Source: Micractinium sp. NFX-FRZ
Taxonomy: Eukaryota > Chlorophyta > Trebouxiophyceae > Chlorellales > Chlorellaceae
DNA length: 64,000 nt
Direction: 5' to 3'
Assembly: GCA_029339195.1 (NCBI GenBank)
Contig: JAPTJF010000005.1
Span: forward strand, 434,001-498,000
The notes under the pieces are model-generated. The model searched no databases, was not told the origin of the DNA, and saw only the letters and a program-made list of their open reading frames with translations. The translations under genes were made by a program, and so were the position numbers. Positions within the stretch are counted from its first letter, which is position 1. The number at the start of each line of letters is the position of its first letter. This document shows, piece by piece, positions 25,215-35,755 of this stretch.

Positions 25215-28200
25215 TCGAGCCAGCCCCAGCAGCAGATGCGCAGCAGGTGGACCAGCTGTCCCACCATGTGCAGCAGGCACAGCAGGCGGAAGCAGCAGCG
25301 GGCAGTGAGCCGCAAGGCGCACCTGCGCCTGCCGCAGGCTCACAGCCGGTCACCCAGCTGCCACCGGCACTGGCAGGCGCAGACCTGGCCGCCCTCCAGC
25401 GCGCCGTGCTGCTGCACGCCGTCTCCTGCATGCAGCAGCGCAGCGGCGTGCCCGTGAGCGCACTCGATACGTGGGTGGCGCAGCAGCTGGCGGGAGGCTG
25501 CCCTGCGCTGGCTCAGCCGACCTCTGGGCCCGGCAAATTCTTGGCCCGCAAGCTGCGGCAGGTGCTGCAGCTGGCGCTGCGCCAGTGCCAGCAGGTGTGT
25601 GGGCAAGGCAGGGGCAGCAAGGGCCAGGCTGGGGGCTGCGCCGTGCCGTGCTGTGCTGTGCTGTGTGAGCAAGCAAGGCGTGTGCTATGTGCTTGCCGCT
25701 GCACTGCTGTCCTGTGTGCTTCCGTCTGGCAAGAGCTGCCCCAAGCAGAGGAGAGGAGAGAGGGACGCCTGCTTGTCCGCTGGATGGGCGGGTAGCACTG
25801 TTGGCCTCCACTGTGTCTTGACTGGGTTGGCTGCTCCCGCCGTTGCATCGTTGGCCTGCTGCAGGAGGGCCTGGTGGCTGTGGAAGGCCTAGGCAACAAC
25901 TCGCCGCCTTCGCTGCAGCTGTGCAGCCTCACGCCGGCCGGCCACGCCTCGGCGCCCGGCGAGGCAGACATGGCGGCAGCTGTGGCGCTCCTTGCGGGCG
26001 CACTGCGCGGCAATGGGGCCGCCGCAGCAGCGGCGGCAGGGGCAGTGCAGTGCAGGGAAAGCGCAGCCTCCCAGCCAGCAGCAACGGCAACCTCCCAGCC
26101 AGCGGCAGCAGCAGCGGCAGCAGCAGCAGCAGCAGCATCGCGGCCAGTTGAGGCACGGGATGCAGCACAGGATGCCGACATGCCCGATGCCGAGGCGGCA
26201 GCGCCAGCAGAAGCGGCAGCAGCGGCGGCCAGCGAGGCCACGCCGCTGCTGTTAGAAGTGTTTGAAGATGTGGCGCCAGCGCCGGTGCCAGCACCCGGAG
26301 CAGCAGCACCTGCAGCCGCGCAGTCTGCGGCGGCGCAGCCGGCAGCGGCGGCGGCGGAGCAGGCGCCGGCTGGCTTGCACCAGCAGGCGCAGCAGGTGCA
26401 GCAGCAGATGCAGCAGCAGGCGCAGCAGGCTGATGCGGGAGACGAGGAGGCGCAGGAGCGGCGGCAGGAGCAGGCAGAGCTACGTGCCTCCATTCCTGGC
26501 ATGCCCAAGGCTGTCCGCAACCGGCACCGCGCCGTGCTGCGCACGGCCGAAGCCTCGGGCCTCCCGCTAGCGCAGCTGTACACGATACCCACCAAGAGCC
26601 TGCGCAAGGTGCGGAAGCGGGCGACAAAGTCGGGACGCAAAGCGGCGGCAATGGCACTGGATTGCCTGTTTGCTGCGGCCACCAGCGGCAGCGATGCCGC
26701 ATGGCAGAAAGCGTGCGCAGGGTTGAGTGAGCGGGAGCGGGCGGAGCTGCAGAGGAAGGGGGTGGACCTTGAGCAGTACCGCAGCCAGGTCAGCAAAGGG
26801 CTGGTCCCGGGAGCCGAGGGGGCACAGGAGGACGAGGGCGGCAGCAGCAGCGAGGGAGATGAGGAGGTTGAGGAGGCCGCAGGCACGGCAGGCGCAGCAG
26901 GCGCAGCAGGCACGGCAGGAGTGGAGGGGGCAGTAGAGGCTGCCATTGCAGCGCACGGGGGCCACTACCTGCGTTCATGCGACAGCCCAGCAGCAGCAGC
27001 CGCAGTGGCTGCAGCGGCGCCGGCGGCGCCGGGCGGCGACGCCCAGTGGTTCTGGGAGCAGCTGCCATCCGCGGCGCGGCAGCCTCCGCAGCCCTCGCAG
27101 CAGCAGCAACAACAACAACAACAATCCACGCAGCAGCAGCAAGCCACGCGGCAGCAGCAGCGGCCACCCATGCAGCGGCGGCAGCAGCAGCCACCCATGC
27201 AGCAGCAGCAGCTGTCCCCGCTGCACTACGAAGTCGAGGCCTTTGCATCGCGTGCCACTCCGACCCTCCAGGAGGTGCGCCGCTGAGCGTTCGACAAGCC
27301 TGGCATGGCAGCGCTGCCCCCTGCTGCATGCGGTGTCCCCACGCCTTGCATGGGGTGTTTCTAATATCCTTTGAGCCGACCGCAACCACGGCCATCCCGC
27401 GGGGAGGCCTTCTTCTTCTCCTCCAGCACTGTGCTGTTGCCCTGGGTGTTAGTGAAGGGAGCAAGCAGCGTGATGCTCCTGCCCTCCCACCTCCTCTAAC
27501 TGGCTCCTGGCCCCTTGGCCCCCTGCTGCAGGCGGAGGCGGTGAAGAGCGCAGTGCTGGCGATCAGCGAGGCGGCACGCAGCCTCTGGCCCCACTCCCGC
27601 ACCGCGCTGTTTGGCTCGCAGGCACGTGTGCCACCGCTGCTCCTGCCCTCACTGCCCACGCAGCCAGCGTGCCCCTGCTGATATTTGTGTGCAACCTGTC
27701 CTGTGGTGCTGCGTGTCCTCCACCTCCATCCTTTGCCTGCTGGGGTGTTCCACACGGGACAGCCGACCGTGCTGGCGCTGCCTGGCCGTGACTTGGATGA
27801 ATTGGATGGACAAATTGTGCTCCACATGCTCCCTTTCACCCCGCCTCACATTTCCCTGACAACCTCATGTGTTCCCACGCCCAATTCGCTTCACACTGCA
27901 GGCCACAGGGCTGGCGCTGCCCGGCAGCGACCTGGACATTGTTGTGCTCAACGTTGGTGCCACGCTGGCCCGGGCGGGCAGCGGCTTCACGCACGTCCAG
28001 GTCAGCAGCGCTGCCAGTGCCAGCTCAGCGCCGATGTGCCAGCTCAGCAGCATGCCTGCTGGGCGTGAGTGCTGGCACACGGAGCAGAGGCTCAAGCAAA
28101 CCTCAGGCTTGGCACGCACATCTGTGCATATGCTGGTCACCCCTCTTGGAGTCCTCCCTCTGCACCGCCTGGCACCCATCATACTTCCCGCCTCGTTTGC

Positions 28201-31200
28201 GCGCCCCCACCCGCCCCCACTCACCCAAACCTCTCCCCCCCGCCTGGCCCATCCCGCCCTGCAGCGCAAGCAGCTGTCCGAGCTTCTGGAGGACCTGCTG
28301 GACGCGCTGCTGCAGGTGGGGGCCTACTGTAGGGCGGGGCCACACTGCTGGGGGGACCACAGCTGGCTGGGAAGCGAACCCAGGCCGCTCTTCATCAACC
28401 ATGTTTGATGTTGCGCAGCCCATGCGCCGCAACGCCTGCCTGCTCGGTGTACAGAATGCCTACCCTGCGGGTGATCCCCTGCTCTGCGTACGCGCCGCCG
28501 CCCACCCTTTCCTAGCCCACATCCCTCCGTTCCTTCCCGTGTGCAGCGCCGCCTGCTGCGGGGCAAGGCTCAGATCATCGAGGCCAAGGTGCCCATCATC
28601 AAGTGCAGGCTGGACGTGGGTGAGTGGGTGGGCATGGGAAAGCATGTGTAGGAAAGCATGCGAGGCAGCCACCAGAATTGAGCATGTGGCGTGCCGTGTG
28701 CCTTCCTCTGCCCTTACGCCCCCCACTCTCATTCATTCATTCATCCTTACTCTTCCCTCCGCAGGCGGCGGCCTGGCGGCTGACATCAGCCTAGGCGCGG
28801 AGAACGGCGCCCATGCCGTGGACTATGTGCGGCGGCAGGTGCTGGCGGTGCCGCCGCTGCGCCCGCTGTGCCTCGCTGTCAAGGCCTTCCTCAGGTGCGG
28901 GGTCGAATTGGGTTGGTTATATGGATAGACAGGTACTGGGCCTGGAAGGAGATATCTCGAAAGTGACTGTGTGGGCCCCACAGACCTCCCGCGCCCCTAT
29001 CTCCCCGCCTGCCCGCTCCAATGCCCGCTGTGCTCACCCGCTGCCCTCCTGCTGTGCCTGCTGCGCAGAGAGCGGTGCCAGAACGAGGTGTTCACCGGCG
29101 GCCTCAGCAGCTACTCAGTCTTCAACATGGTGATGGCACACCTGCAGTGCGAGGGCTACTCACCCGCCCCCGACGCCTCGCAAGCCGCCGCCGCTGCGGC
29201 GGGCAGCGAGGGGCGCGGCGGCGGGCGCGGCTGGGGCGGCCGGGGCGGGCGCGGCGGGCGCGGCGGCGGCGGCAGGGGCGCTCCCTTCCAGCGGCACCCG
29301 GCAGACCTCCAGGAGACGCTTGCTTTCTTAAGCGAGCTGGCATCGGGCGCGCTGCCGGCGCTGTCGCAGGCAGCGGTGGCGGCTTCCGAGGCCAGCCAGC
29401 AGCGGCAGCGGGACAGGCACCTGCACTTCAGAGCAGACAGCGATGTGGAGGAGGCGGATGCCGGGGTGGAGGCGGCGGCACCGGGGACGGGCGGCGCAGC
29501 AGAGCACGAGCCTCCAACTGACTTGGGGGTGCTGCTGTGGGGCTTCTTCGACCGCTTTGGTGAGTCCGCCCGCCTCCGCCCAAGCATAAACTTGCCACGC
29601 CTGGCTGTGCACTTTGCTGTGTGCTGGGCTTGGCTGGGCTGTGACGAACCGGACCTGCCATTGCAATTTGTTTGCTGTGTCAGCTCCTTTGCCCTCAGCA
29701 TGCAGCCCGGTCTGCCCGCCAAGGACGGAATCAGCCCTCTCACCCACAGCTCCTCTGCTGCCGCTCACATGTGCCGGCACCTCACGCGCTGTGCTGCTGC
29801 TGCAGGCAGCCACTTCTCCTACTCCAAGCACGCCGTCAGCATCCGCATGGGCGGTGTGTGCAACAAGCTCAAGGCGTGGCGCAACTCCAAGAAGCCTTGG
29901 CTGCTGGCAGTGGAGGACCCCCAAGAGATGGGCAAGGACATTGGGGCGGGCAGCGCGTCCATCAAGGGTGAGGGGCGGCTGGGTGTTGCATTCGGGTGCT
30001 GCTGCTGGTGTTGCATTCAGGTGGGGCTCAGGATCCCCAGGAGATGGGCAAGGACATTGGGGCGGGCAGCGCGGCCATCAAGGGTGAGGGGGCGGCTGGG
30101 TGTTGCATTGTGCGGCGCTGCTGGTGGTGTTGCATTTGGATGGGGCTGTTGCCAGAGGAGGAGGATCGGGAGCGGGCAGCGCGTCCATCAAAGGTGAGGA
30201 CAGGCTGGGTGTTGCCTTTGGGTGATGCTGCTGGCTCTGCTCGTCTGCCCTGCCCCACCATGCTTCCGCCTCGTCCCGACCCATCAATACCCCTTCCATC
30301 CCCGTCTCATCCACCACTGCAGAGATCAAGGGGTGCTTTGCCGAGGCGGCTGAGCTCCTGGCGGAGGTGTGCGAGGACTTGGATGCAAATCAGGCGGCTG
30401 GGGCGGCTGCAGCGGCGGCCGAGGCGGCGGCCGGGCTGGACCAGCCGAGCGGCTCACAGCAGCAGCCGGCAGGCGCCCAGCAGCAGCAGCAGCAGCAGCA
30501 GGGGGGGCAGCAGGGTGCCAGGGGGCAGCTGCTGCTGAGGGGTGTACTGGATGTGGAGGCAGCGGTGGGGCGCAGCCCTGAAGCCGCCAAGTGAGCGCTG
30601 CCCGCCCTGCCGTTGCCTCTGCTCCTGCCACTGCCATGCCCCTGCTACCTGCGCCTGCGGCGCTGCCCTGATCCTGCATTGATGCCCTGCCCTGCTACCT
30701 GCGCCTGTGGTGCTGGCCTGGACGTCTGTGCCACCGCTTTGCCACCCTGCCCTCAGCCCTGCCGAACCTGTCTGGCCCTCCCGCCTCGCCATCTGACTCA
30801 CCCCCGTGGACCTACTATCCTTTTAAAAAGCGCCTGACCCCATGTCGTGTCTCGTCTTGCCCCCACCCAACCATGCAGAGCGCGAGCCGCCTTGGAGGCG
30901 AGGGCAGCAGCCAAGTCTGCTGCCATGCTGCACCAACGAATCCGCTCAGGCGTGGCGGTGGGCCGCGGCCTGAAGCCCAGTGCGAAGCAGCAGGCGCGGG
31001 CTGGCAAGCAGGCGGCCAAGGCGGAGCGGCTGGCGCAGAGCGAGGCAAGCTACAGAGGCGGCAAGTTCACCAAGGCGAAGCGGCTGGGGACGCGGCGCAC
31101 CGCGGCAGTGGAGGCGCAGTGGGGCAGCCAGCGGGGAACGTACAAGGAGTGAGTGTGCTGCCCGCTGCTGTGGTCCGCTGCCTCCTGCTGTGGTTGCGCT

Positions 31201-31709
31201 GTGCTGCGCCATGCCGCGCTGTGCCATGCTGCTCCGGGCCAGGTCGTGCCGGGCCGGCCCAGGCCGGGCCGCAACACACTGTGCGACTGTGAGCTTTTAG
31301 CTAGCTTGGTCTGAGCCGCCGGGCGGGCGTGGCTGGCCTGGTGGTGAATGCATGGGGACAGGGACGGCTGGCATCCCACCAGGCATTGGGTTCTAGCAAT
31401 GCGGATGGCCTTCTTGATGTAAATGGCAGCACCCCAGTTCTTGTTGGAACAATCGAACTCTTACCATAAGCTTCGCCTCTCCCGCCACACCTTCCCCGCA
31501 GCTTCTCCGATGATGACGGCCCCGCCTGGAGCCTGCGCAAGCAGAAGAAGCCCAAGAAGCCCAAAACCAGCGCTGGCAAGCAGCAGGGGCCGGGGCAGCA
31601 GCAGCAGCAGCAGCAGAGCGCCAAGAAGAAGAAGCAGAGGCAGAAGCGGGGGCAGCAGGGGCAGGAGGGCGGCGGCGGCAGTGCTAAGAAGAAGGCGCGG
31701 CACGGGTGA
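21798..31709 (+). CDS. Predicted fusion: FCP1/NIF-like HAD domain + TRF4/PAPD5-type poly(A) polymerase
   Basis: Seventeen exons: 21798-21977, 22212-22328, 22567-22619, 22880-23261, 23489-23588, 23970-25594, 25865-27274, 27532-27621, 27902-28000, 28265-28315, 28547-28619, 28765-28894, 29069-29559, 29806-29967, 30323-30590, 30879-31148 and 31502-31709. Every phase closes: 1902 aa. Residues about 61-310 are a HAD phosphatase-like domain: motif I LLLFDINGVL (D83, with N85 in place of the usual second Asp), motif II FSSA, Lys in VKPLGKYF, and motif IV MLVDDS (D275/D276). A long Ala/Gln-rich middle holds two winged-helix-like segments, each closing with LTPAG. From about 1270 comes a nuclear non-canonical poly(A) polymerase: LWPHSRTALFGSQ, TGLALPGSDLDIVVL (D1329/D1331), ADISLG (D1400), NEVFTGGLSSYSV, LGVLLWGFFDRFG and SIRMGG. 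The tail is Lys/Gln-rich. The intron after 27621 uses a GC donor. The polymerase call is firm. The one-transcript fusion is an inference. Confidence 0.8.
29921..30240. repeat. Triplicated exon 14 donor border in the poly(A)-polymerase gene
   Basis: The end of exon 14 (GAGATGGGCAAGGACATTGG, then GGCGGGCAGCGC...ATCAAGG|GTGAGG) and the first part of the intron (GGCTGGGTGTTGCATT) are repeated. There is an almost perfect copy 116 bp downstream and a shorter third copy 110 bp after that. All three keep an intact GTGAGG donor (donors at 29968, 30084 and 30194). The extensions they would add (116 and 226 bases) are not multiples of three. Confidence 0.95.
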
Positions 31710-32264
31710 GCCCTTCCCCACGGCATGGCGGCCAGACCAGGCGCAGCATGTTACCCTTCCCACTGCGTCTGCCTCTGCCGACTCTGGCACCACTCAGGGA
31801 GCGCACCTAGTTGATTCCTTTTGCATCTTCTTGCTTCCATGTTCACTTATCAAACATACATACATGTACATCCTTTTGACGCACCACTCACAGTGACCCT
31901 GGAGGAAGGCAGGCAGCAGAGCCAGACGGCCTTCTTCTCATGCCGCCTAGCTGTCGGGCACACTTTTGGGCAAATCTAGCCTTCAGCCCCAGCCCCCCTG
32001 ACCAGCAACCTCGTGCACTAACACTGTCCTGTGCTGTGCAGGCGTCTGTCAGGGGTGCCCAGCCGTCGGCACGCTCTCAAGCACACCAGCCCCCGCTTGG
32101 CAATCTTGTGCAGTTGCAGTGTACTGTGTCTACAGTTGGTTGACACACTAGTAGTGGCCCAGCTGTCGGCGCGCCCCTGAGCAAACCAGCCCCTGCTCAG
32201 CAGATGTCACGTAGTCACACTCTCCTGTGCTGTGTCTACAGATGTTTAGCACACGAGCAGCAGC
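31710..32264. other. Convergent intergenic stretch filled with tandem units
   Basis: 3' flanks of the poly(A)-polymerase gene and the TPR-like gene. About two thirds of it consists of repeats derived from the end of the TPR-like gene (see 31950-32335). No separate gene is seen. Confidence 0.7.
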
Positions 32265-32335
32265 CTAGCTGTCGGCGCGCTCCTGGCCGAAAATGGGGTG
32301 CCCCAGCCCCTGCTCGGCAATCTCGTGCAGCCAAA
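31950..32335. repeat. Four tandem units derived from the end of the TPR-like gene
   Basis: The last coding bases and stop codon of the TPR-like gene, read on the plus strand as CCTAGCTGTCGGCGCGC, then CAGCCCCTGCTCGGCAATCT, recur at starts 32271 (real), 32165, 32065 and 31953. Spacings are 106, 100 and 112 bp. Copies diverge with distance, but the 31953 unit still carries CCTAGCTGTCGG. CTGTGTCTACAG (or GTGCTGTGCAGG) recurs between units. Confidence 0.85.
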
Positions 32336-34659
32336 CGTTCTGGGAGCGCACCAGGCGCGCCAGCAGCGGCTCGCTGCCCATGGCTTGCGTCAGCCTGCAC
32401 CTAGGAGCGAGGGAGGGAGGGAGGGAGGCACAGGGAAAGCGCAGGCGATGAAGTGGTGAACACAGGCGCGCCGGCAGCGGCTTGCAGTCAGCCCTACAAC
32501 CCATTCGTGAAGCAAGGCTTCACTTGGGTGGCAAGTGCCTAACGCAAACACAAGTCTGAAGCCTGCACAGCCCTTCAGGTCGGGGGGCAGGCAGCCCACC
32601 GCAGAAGCGTCTTTCCTCCCGCCTGCTCCCGTGCCAAGCCCCCCCCGCCACCCCACCCCACCTGTCGTGCTCCTGCACCGCCAGCTTGACGGCGCTGCCC
32701 TGTGGGCCGCCAGCCACCAGCAGCAGGTTGCAGAAGCCGGTGAGCAGGATGGCCTGCAGCTCCTGCCAGCCCTCGACCACACCTGGGCATAGAATGGCAG
32801 GAGGGGGCGCAAGATGCAGTCAGGGCAGTGCACAGGGCGCGTGACATCTCAGCCTGTATGCCCCATGCCGTGAGATGTTAGCCTGCCAGCCCCCACCCCT
32901 CATCCCAACTGGCAGCCCTGCCCCTGCCTGCCGCTCTTGCCCCCCCTGGTGCCCGCCGCGCGCACCTGCATGGCGATCTGTGGCAGCCGCATGCTGCATG
33001 GTGAGCATACTGCCATAGAAGTTGGCCTCGCCCAGAGCAGCCCCCAGCCTGTTGATTGTGTCTTGAAGCGCAGCCTGCAGGGCAGGGGGCGCAGCAAACC
33101 TTGCATTGAGTGGGAGTGGGCGAAACAAAACAATCAGGCCAGGCCCAGCCGTCCCTTGTCGCCCAAGGTGCCGCCTGCACAGGCGGTTGCAGGCAAGTGG
33201 GACAGCGGCGTGGGGGGCGGTTAGGGCGAGCGGGCGGGGTGTACTGCGACCATACACAGGCATGCAGATGTATACAGGCAGCTTTGGCGTGGCAGCGGCA
33301 GCCACCCGATCCTACCCATCCACCAACCCAGCACGTCTGCCCTCCTATTGGGCCCTGCTGCAGCCCAACCCCGCCTCACCGCTGCCTGCGGGTCTGCCCC
33401 GCTATCTGCTGCCGCCAGCTGCTCAGCCTCTTCCACCAGCCGGTCCAGGTTGTGCTGGATCACCGGGGTTGCCTCATAAATCAGGGCCAGCCCCGCCTCC
33501 AGCTTGCCGCACACTGCGGCGGCAGGCAAAGGCAGGAGGGGACAGGGGCAGGGTTGAGACGGCGCCTGCTGAGGGCCTCCAACAAGGCGGCGCGAGCCAC
33601 AGCAGGCGAATCGGAACACTCCCTTTCCACGGAACCCCGCCCCGCCCACCCGCCACAGGCACGCCAAGCCGTACTGACCGCACAACTTGCGCATTCCTCA
33701 CGCCCTACTGCCTGTGCACCCTTCCGCCCATCATACATCACCCCAGGGCCCTGCCACTCACCGGCGGACGACATGCCCAGCCGCACAGACACCAGCTGCA
33801 GCTCCGCGCTGTCCCCTCCAAACCGCTGGCTCACGGCGGCATGCACCTTGGCTGCCACCACCAGCGCCTCCTCGTGCCGCCCAGAGGCATACAGCGCATC
33901 CCACAGCATCTGCTGCAGCACCAGCAGCCCAAAGTGGGGCCCGTGCTGCGCCTCGAGGCGAGACATGGCTGCAGGCGGGGGCGGGGGGAAAGGGAGCGGC
34001 ACAAGGAAGGAGGGGTGGAGATGAAGCGGGAGGCGCAGCGCTGAGCAATGTGTGGTAAAGAGGCGTGCTGCGCCTCTAGATGCGCGACGGCTGCAGGGAC
34101 GGGAGAGCGGGCGGACGGAAGGCAGGGCGGGATGGTGGACGCCATCAGCTCAAGGGTGAGGGGCAGTACAGCAGGAGCACCCTTGCCGAGTAAGTGCTGT
34201 TGGGAAACACGGGCGTCAACAGCGGCACCCGCAGACAAGCCATCAGCCTCACAGGCCGATCACTCGGCGGCTTCACATGCCAACAGGCACCCCTTGCCTG
34301 GGTTCACAAGACTTATGCAAACCGACTCCTGTGAAATTCCTGTGCAACAACCAGTGTTCGAAAGCAGGCTCACCCTCGTTCAGCAGCGTGGCCGCCTCGT
34401 CCAGGCGCCCGCTGCTCTCCAGCCCCTCAGCCTCCGCCGCCACCGCCTCAACCTCAGCCCACAGCTGCTGGTCAGCCGACAGCTGCTCCTGCTGCTGCTG
34501 CTGCTGCTGCTCCTGATGCTGATGGTCGTGCTGGTGACTGTGGTCATGGTGATGCTCGCCGTGCTGGGAAGGTGAAGCAGAGCTGTCATCGGCGGCGGCG
34601 GCACTGGCCCGCACTGCCGTGCTGCCACGTCGCGGCAATCGCTGCGCTCGCTGCAGCAT
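32265..34659 (-). CDS. TPR-like helical-repeat protein with His-rich N-terminus
   Basis: No precise function was recognised. Exons (minus): 34659-34374, 33968-33762, 33513-33380, 33074-32966, 32782-32662 and 32394-32265; phases close to 328 aa. The start MLQRAQRLPRRGSTAVRASA resembles an organellar targeting peptide. It is followed by a striking His/Asp/Gln tract (about 33-50, GEHHHDHSHQHDHQHQ) and a Gln run. The remainder is helical. LWDALYASGRHEEALVVAAK has the W/L-x-x-x-G-x-x-x-x-A spacing of a tetratricopeptide repeat, and AEGLESSGRLDEAATLLNEG is a second candidate. AVKLAVQEHDR and ARLVRSQNVWLHEIAEQGLG form conserved-looking C-terminal helices. It may be a plastid or mitochondrial scaffold protein; the His tract suggests metal binding but is not proof. 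Intron 1 and the 3' flank contain copies of its own exon borders. Confidence 0.8.
33940..34100. repeat. Degenerate copy of the TPR-gene exon 2 acceptor border in intron 1
   Basis: On the plus strand, GTGCTGCGCCTCGAGGCG...GGCTGCAGG at 33943-33974 recurs at 34065-34097 as GTGCTGCGCCTCTAGATGCG...GGCTGCAGG, 122 bp away. The copy would still read AHLEAQHA against SRLEAQHG in the real exon and keeps a CTGCAG acceptor. Confidence 0.75.
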
Positions 34660-35755
34660 GCGGGGTAAGGAAGGATGCAGGCAGCGTGGAGGGATGGATC
34701 TACCTAGCAATAGCTTGGTGTAACCTGTTGGGTGCAGTCCACGGGTGGGGGGCCCTCGACTTACTTTGGCTCGCCGGCGTAAAGCTTCTGCACGGCCCGC
34801 CGCTGTGGCTGCCGCTGCCGGTGCTGGGCAGGGCCGCCGCCACTGCTGCTGCCACTGCGCTTGCTGCTGCGACCGGATCACGCATGCGGGATGTTGAGCT
34901 GTGCGGCTACCACACGGACGCGCTGTAGCCTGCATGCGTGGTGTTCCGAGCGATATAATTTGTGGGGCTAGCTTCCTGTTCTTATCGGGACGCCACACAG
35001 TCGGTGCACACCGTCTAAGACTCTAGTAGAAGTGCGCCGCGTTGTTATGACGAGCGAAGCATGAGCAAAGAAGACGTTTCCCAATGCCGCCTGCCAGCGT
35101 GGCCGCCTCCTTCTGCTGTGTCCGGACATGCTCCTGATGTTTGCTGCCTGCTGATGAGGACTTCGGGCCATGATCAGCCACATTTTTGAGATGAACAACC
35201 AGATTGCTGATCAGCATGGGTGTCCTGGCAGCGACCGTGGCACTCTTGGCAGCGACTGTGCTCTCGCCGGGAGGCAGCAGGGCGGCAGCAGTGGCGGCAG
35301 CTTGGAGGACCGCCGTGGCAGTCGGCCTACGCTTGAGCTCAACCGCTGCGCACGTGTGCCTCTGTAATGCAGAGTGGAGATATAGTAACAACGTATGCAT
35401 ATGTGTGCAAATGGCATTTGGTCTGCGTGCTGTCGCTCCCGCCTTGCACCGCCGTGCACCGCAGCAGCGGCAACACAGGGGTCGGGGCGCGCCAAACTTC
35501 CCAGACTGGCTTGCGTGTGCGTGTTAGTTCATCCGGGCTCCGTCCAGTGTATTTAATTTCGCCTCACCCGAGACCGTTCTTCCTTGGCGCTTGGCGCCTT
35601 TTGCGGGTCGTCAGGACAGCCTTCCTTTGCGGCGGCTGCAGCTGTATGCAGAGCCGCGTTACTTAGGCGTGTTGAAAGCAAGGCAGCGGAGCGGCGGCTC
35701 AGCCCGCAGCGGTTGCCCGCAGCTACGCGCAGCTGCCCAACTAGCGGGAAGCGCA
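34660..35755. promoter_or_regulatory. Divergent intergenic region (TPR-like / WASP-like)
   Basis: About 1.1 kb of shared upstream DNA. A TATTTAA element at 35550-35556 lies about 200 bases before the WASP-like ATG. An in-frame ATG at 35591 would extend that protein by 55 residues with no family support. Nothing else coding is seen. Confidence 0.4.

Noticed and set aside
25513..26946. 477-codon minus-strand open frame
   Set aside because: It is antisense to the Ala/Gln-rich exon of the HAD/poly(A)-polymerase gene. High GC and GCN/CAG repeats open all frames; it has no family motif.
28367..28383. tRNA-like T-arm on the minus strand (CTGGG stem, 7-base TTCGCTT loop, CCCAG stem) within a poly(A)-polymerase intron
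   Set aside because: No matching acceptor stem or D-arm. The upstream CATCAA/TTGATG hairpin has the wrong loop size and lacks U33. Treated as a chance hairpin.
28971..30197. Read-through frame suggesting that the 246-bp intron between poly(A)-polymerase exons 13 and 14 is coding
   Set aside because: The intron has good GTGAGT and CTGCTGCAG sites, and its removal joins FFDRFG to SHFSYSK exactly as in TRF4-family proteins.
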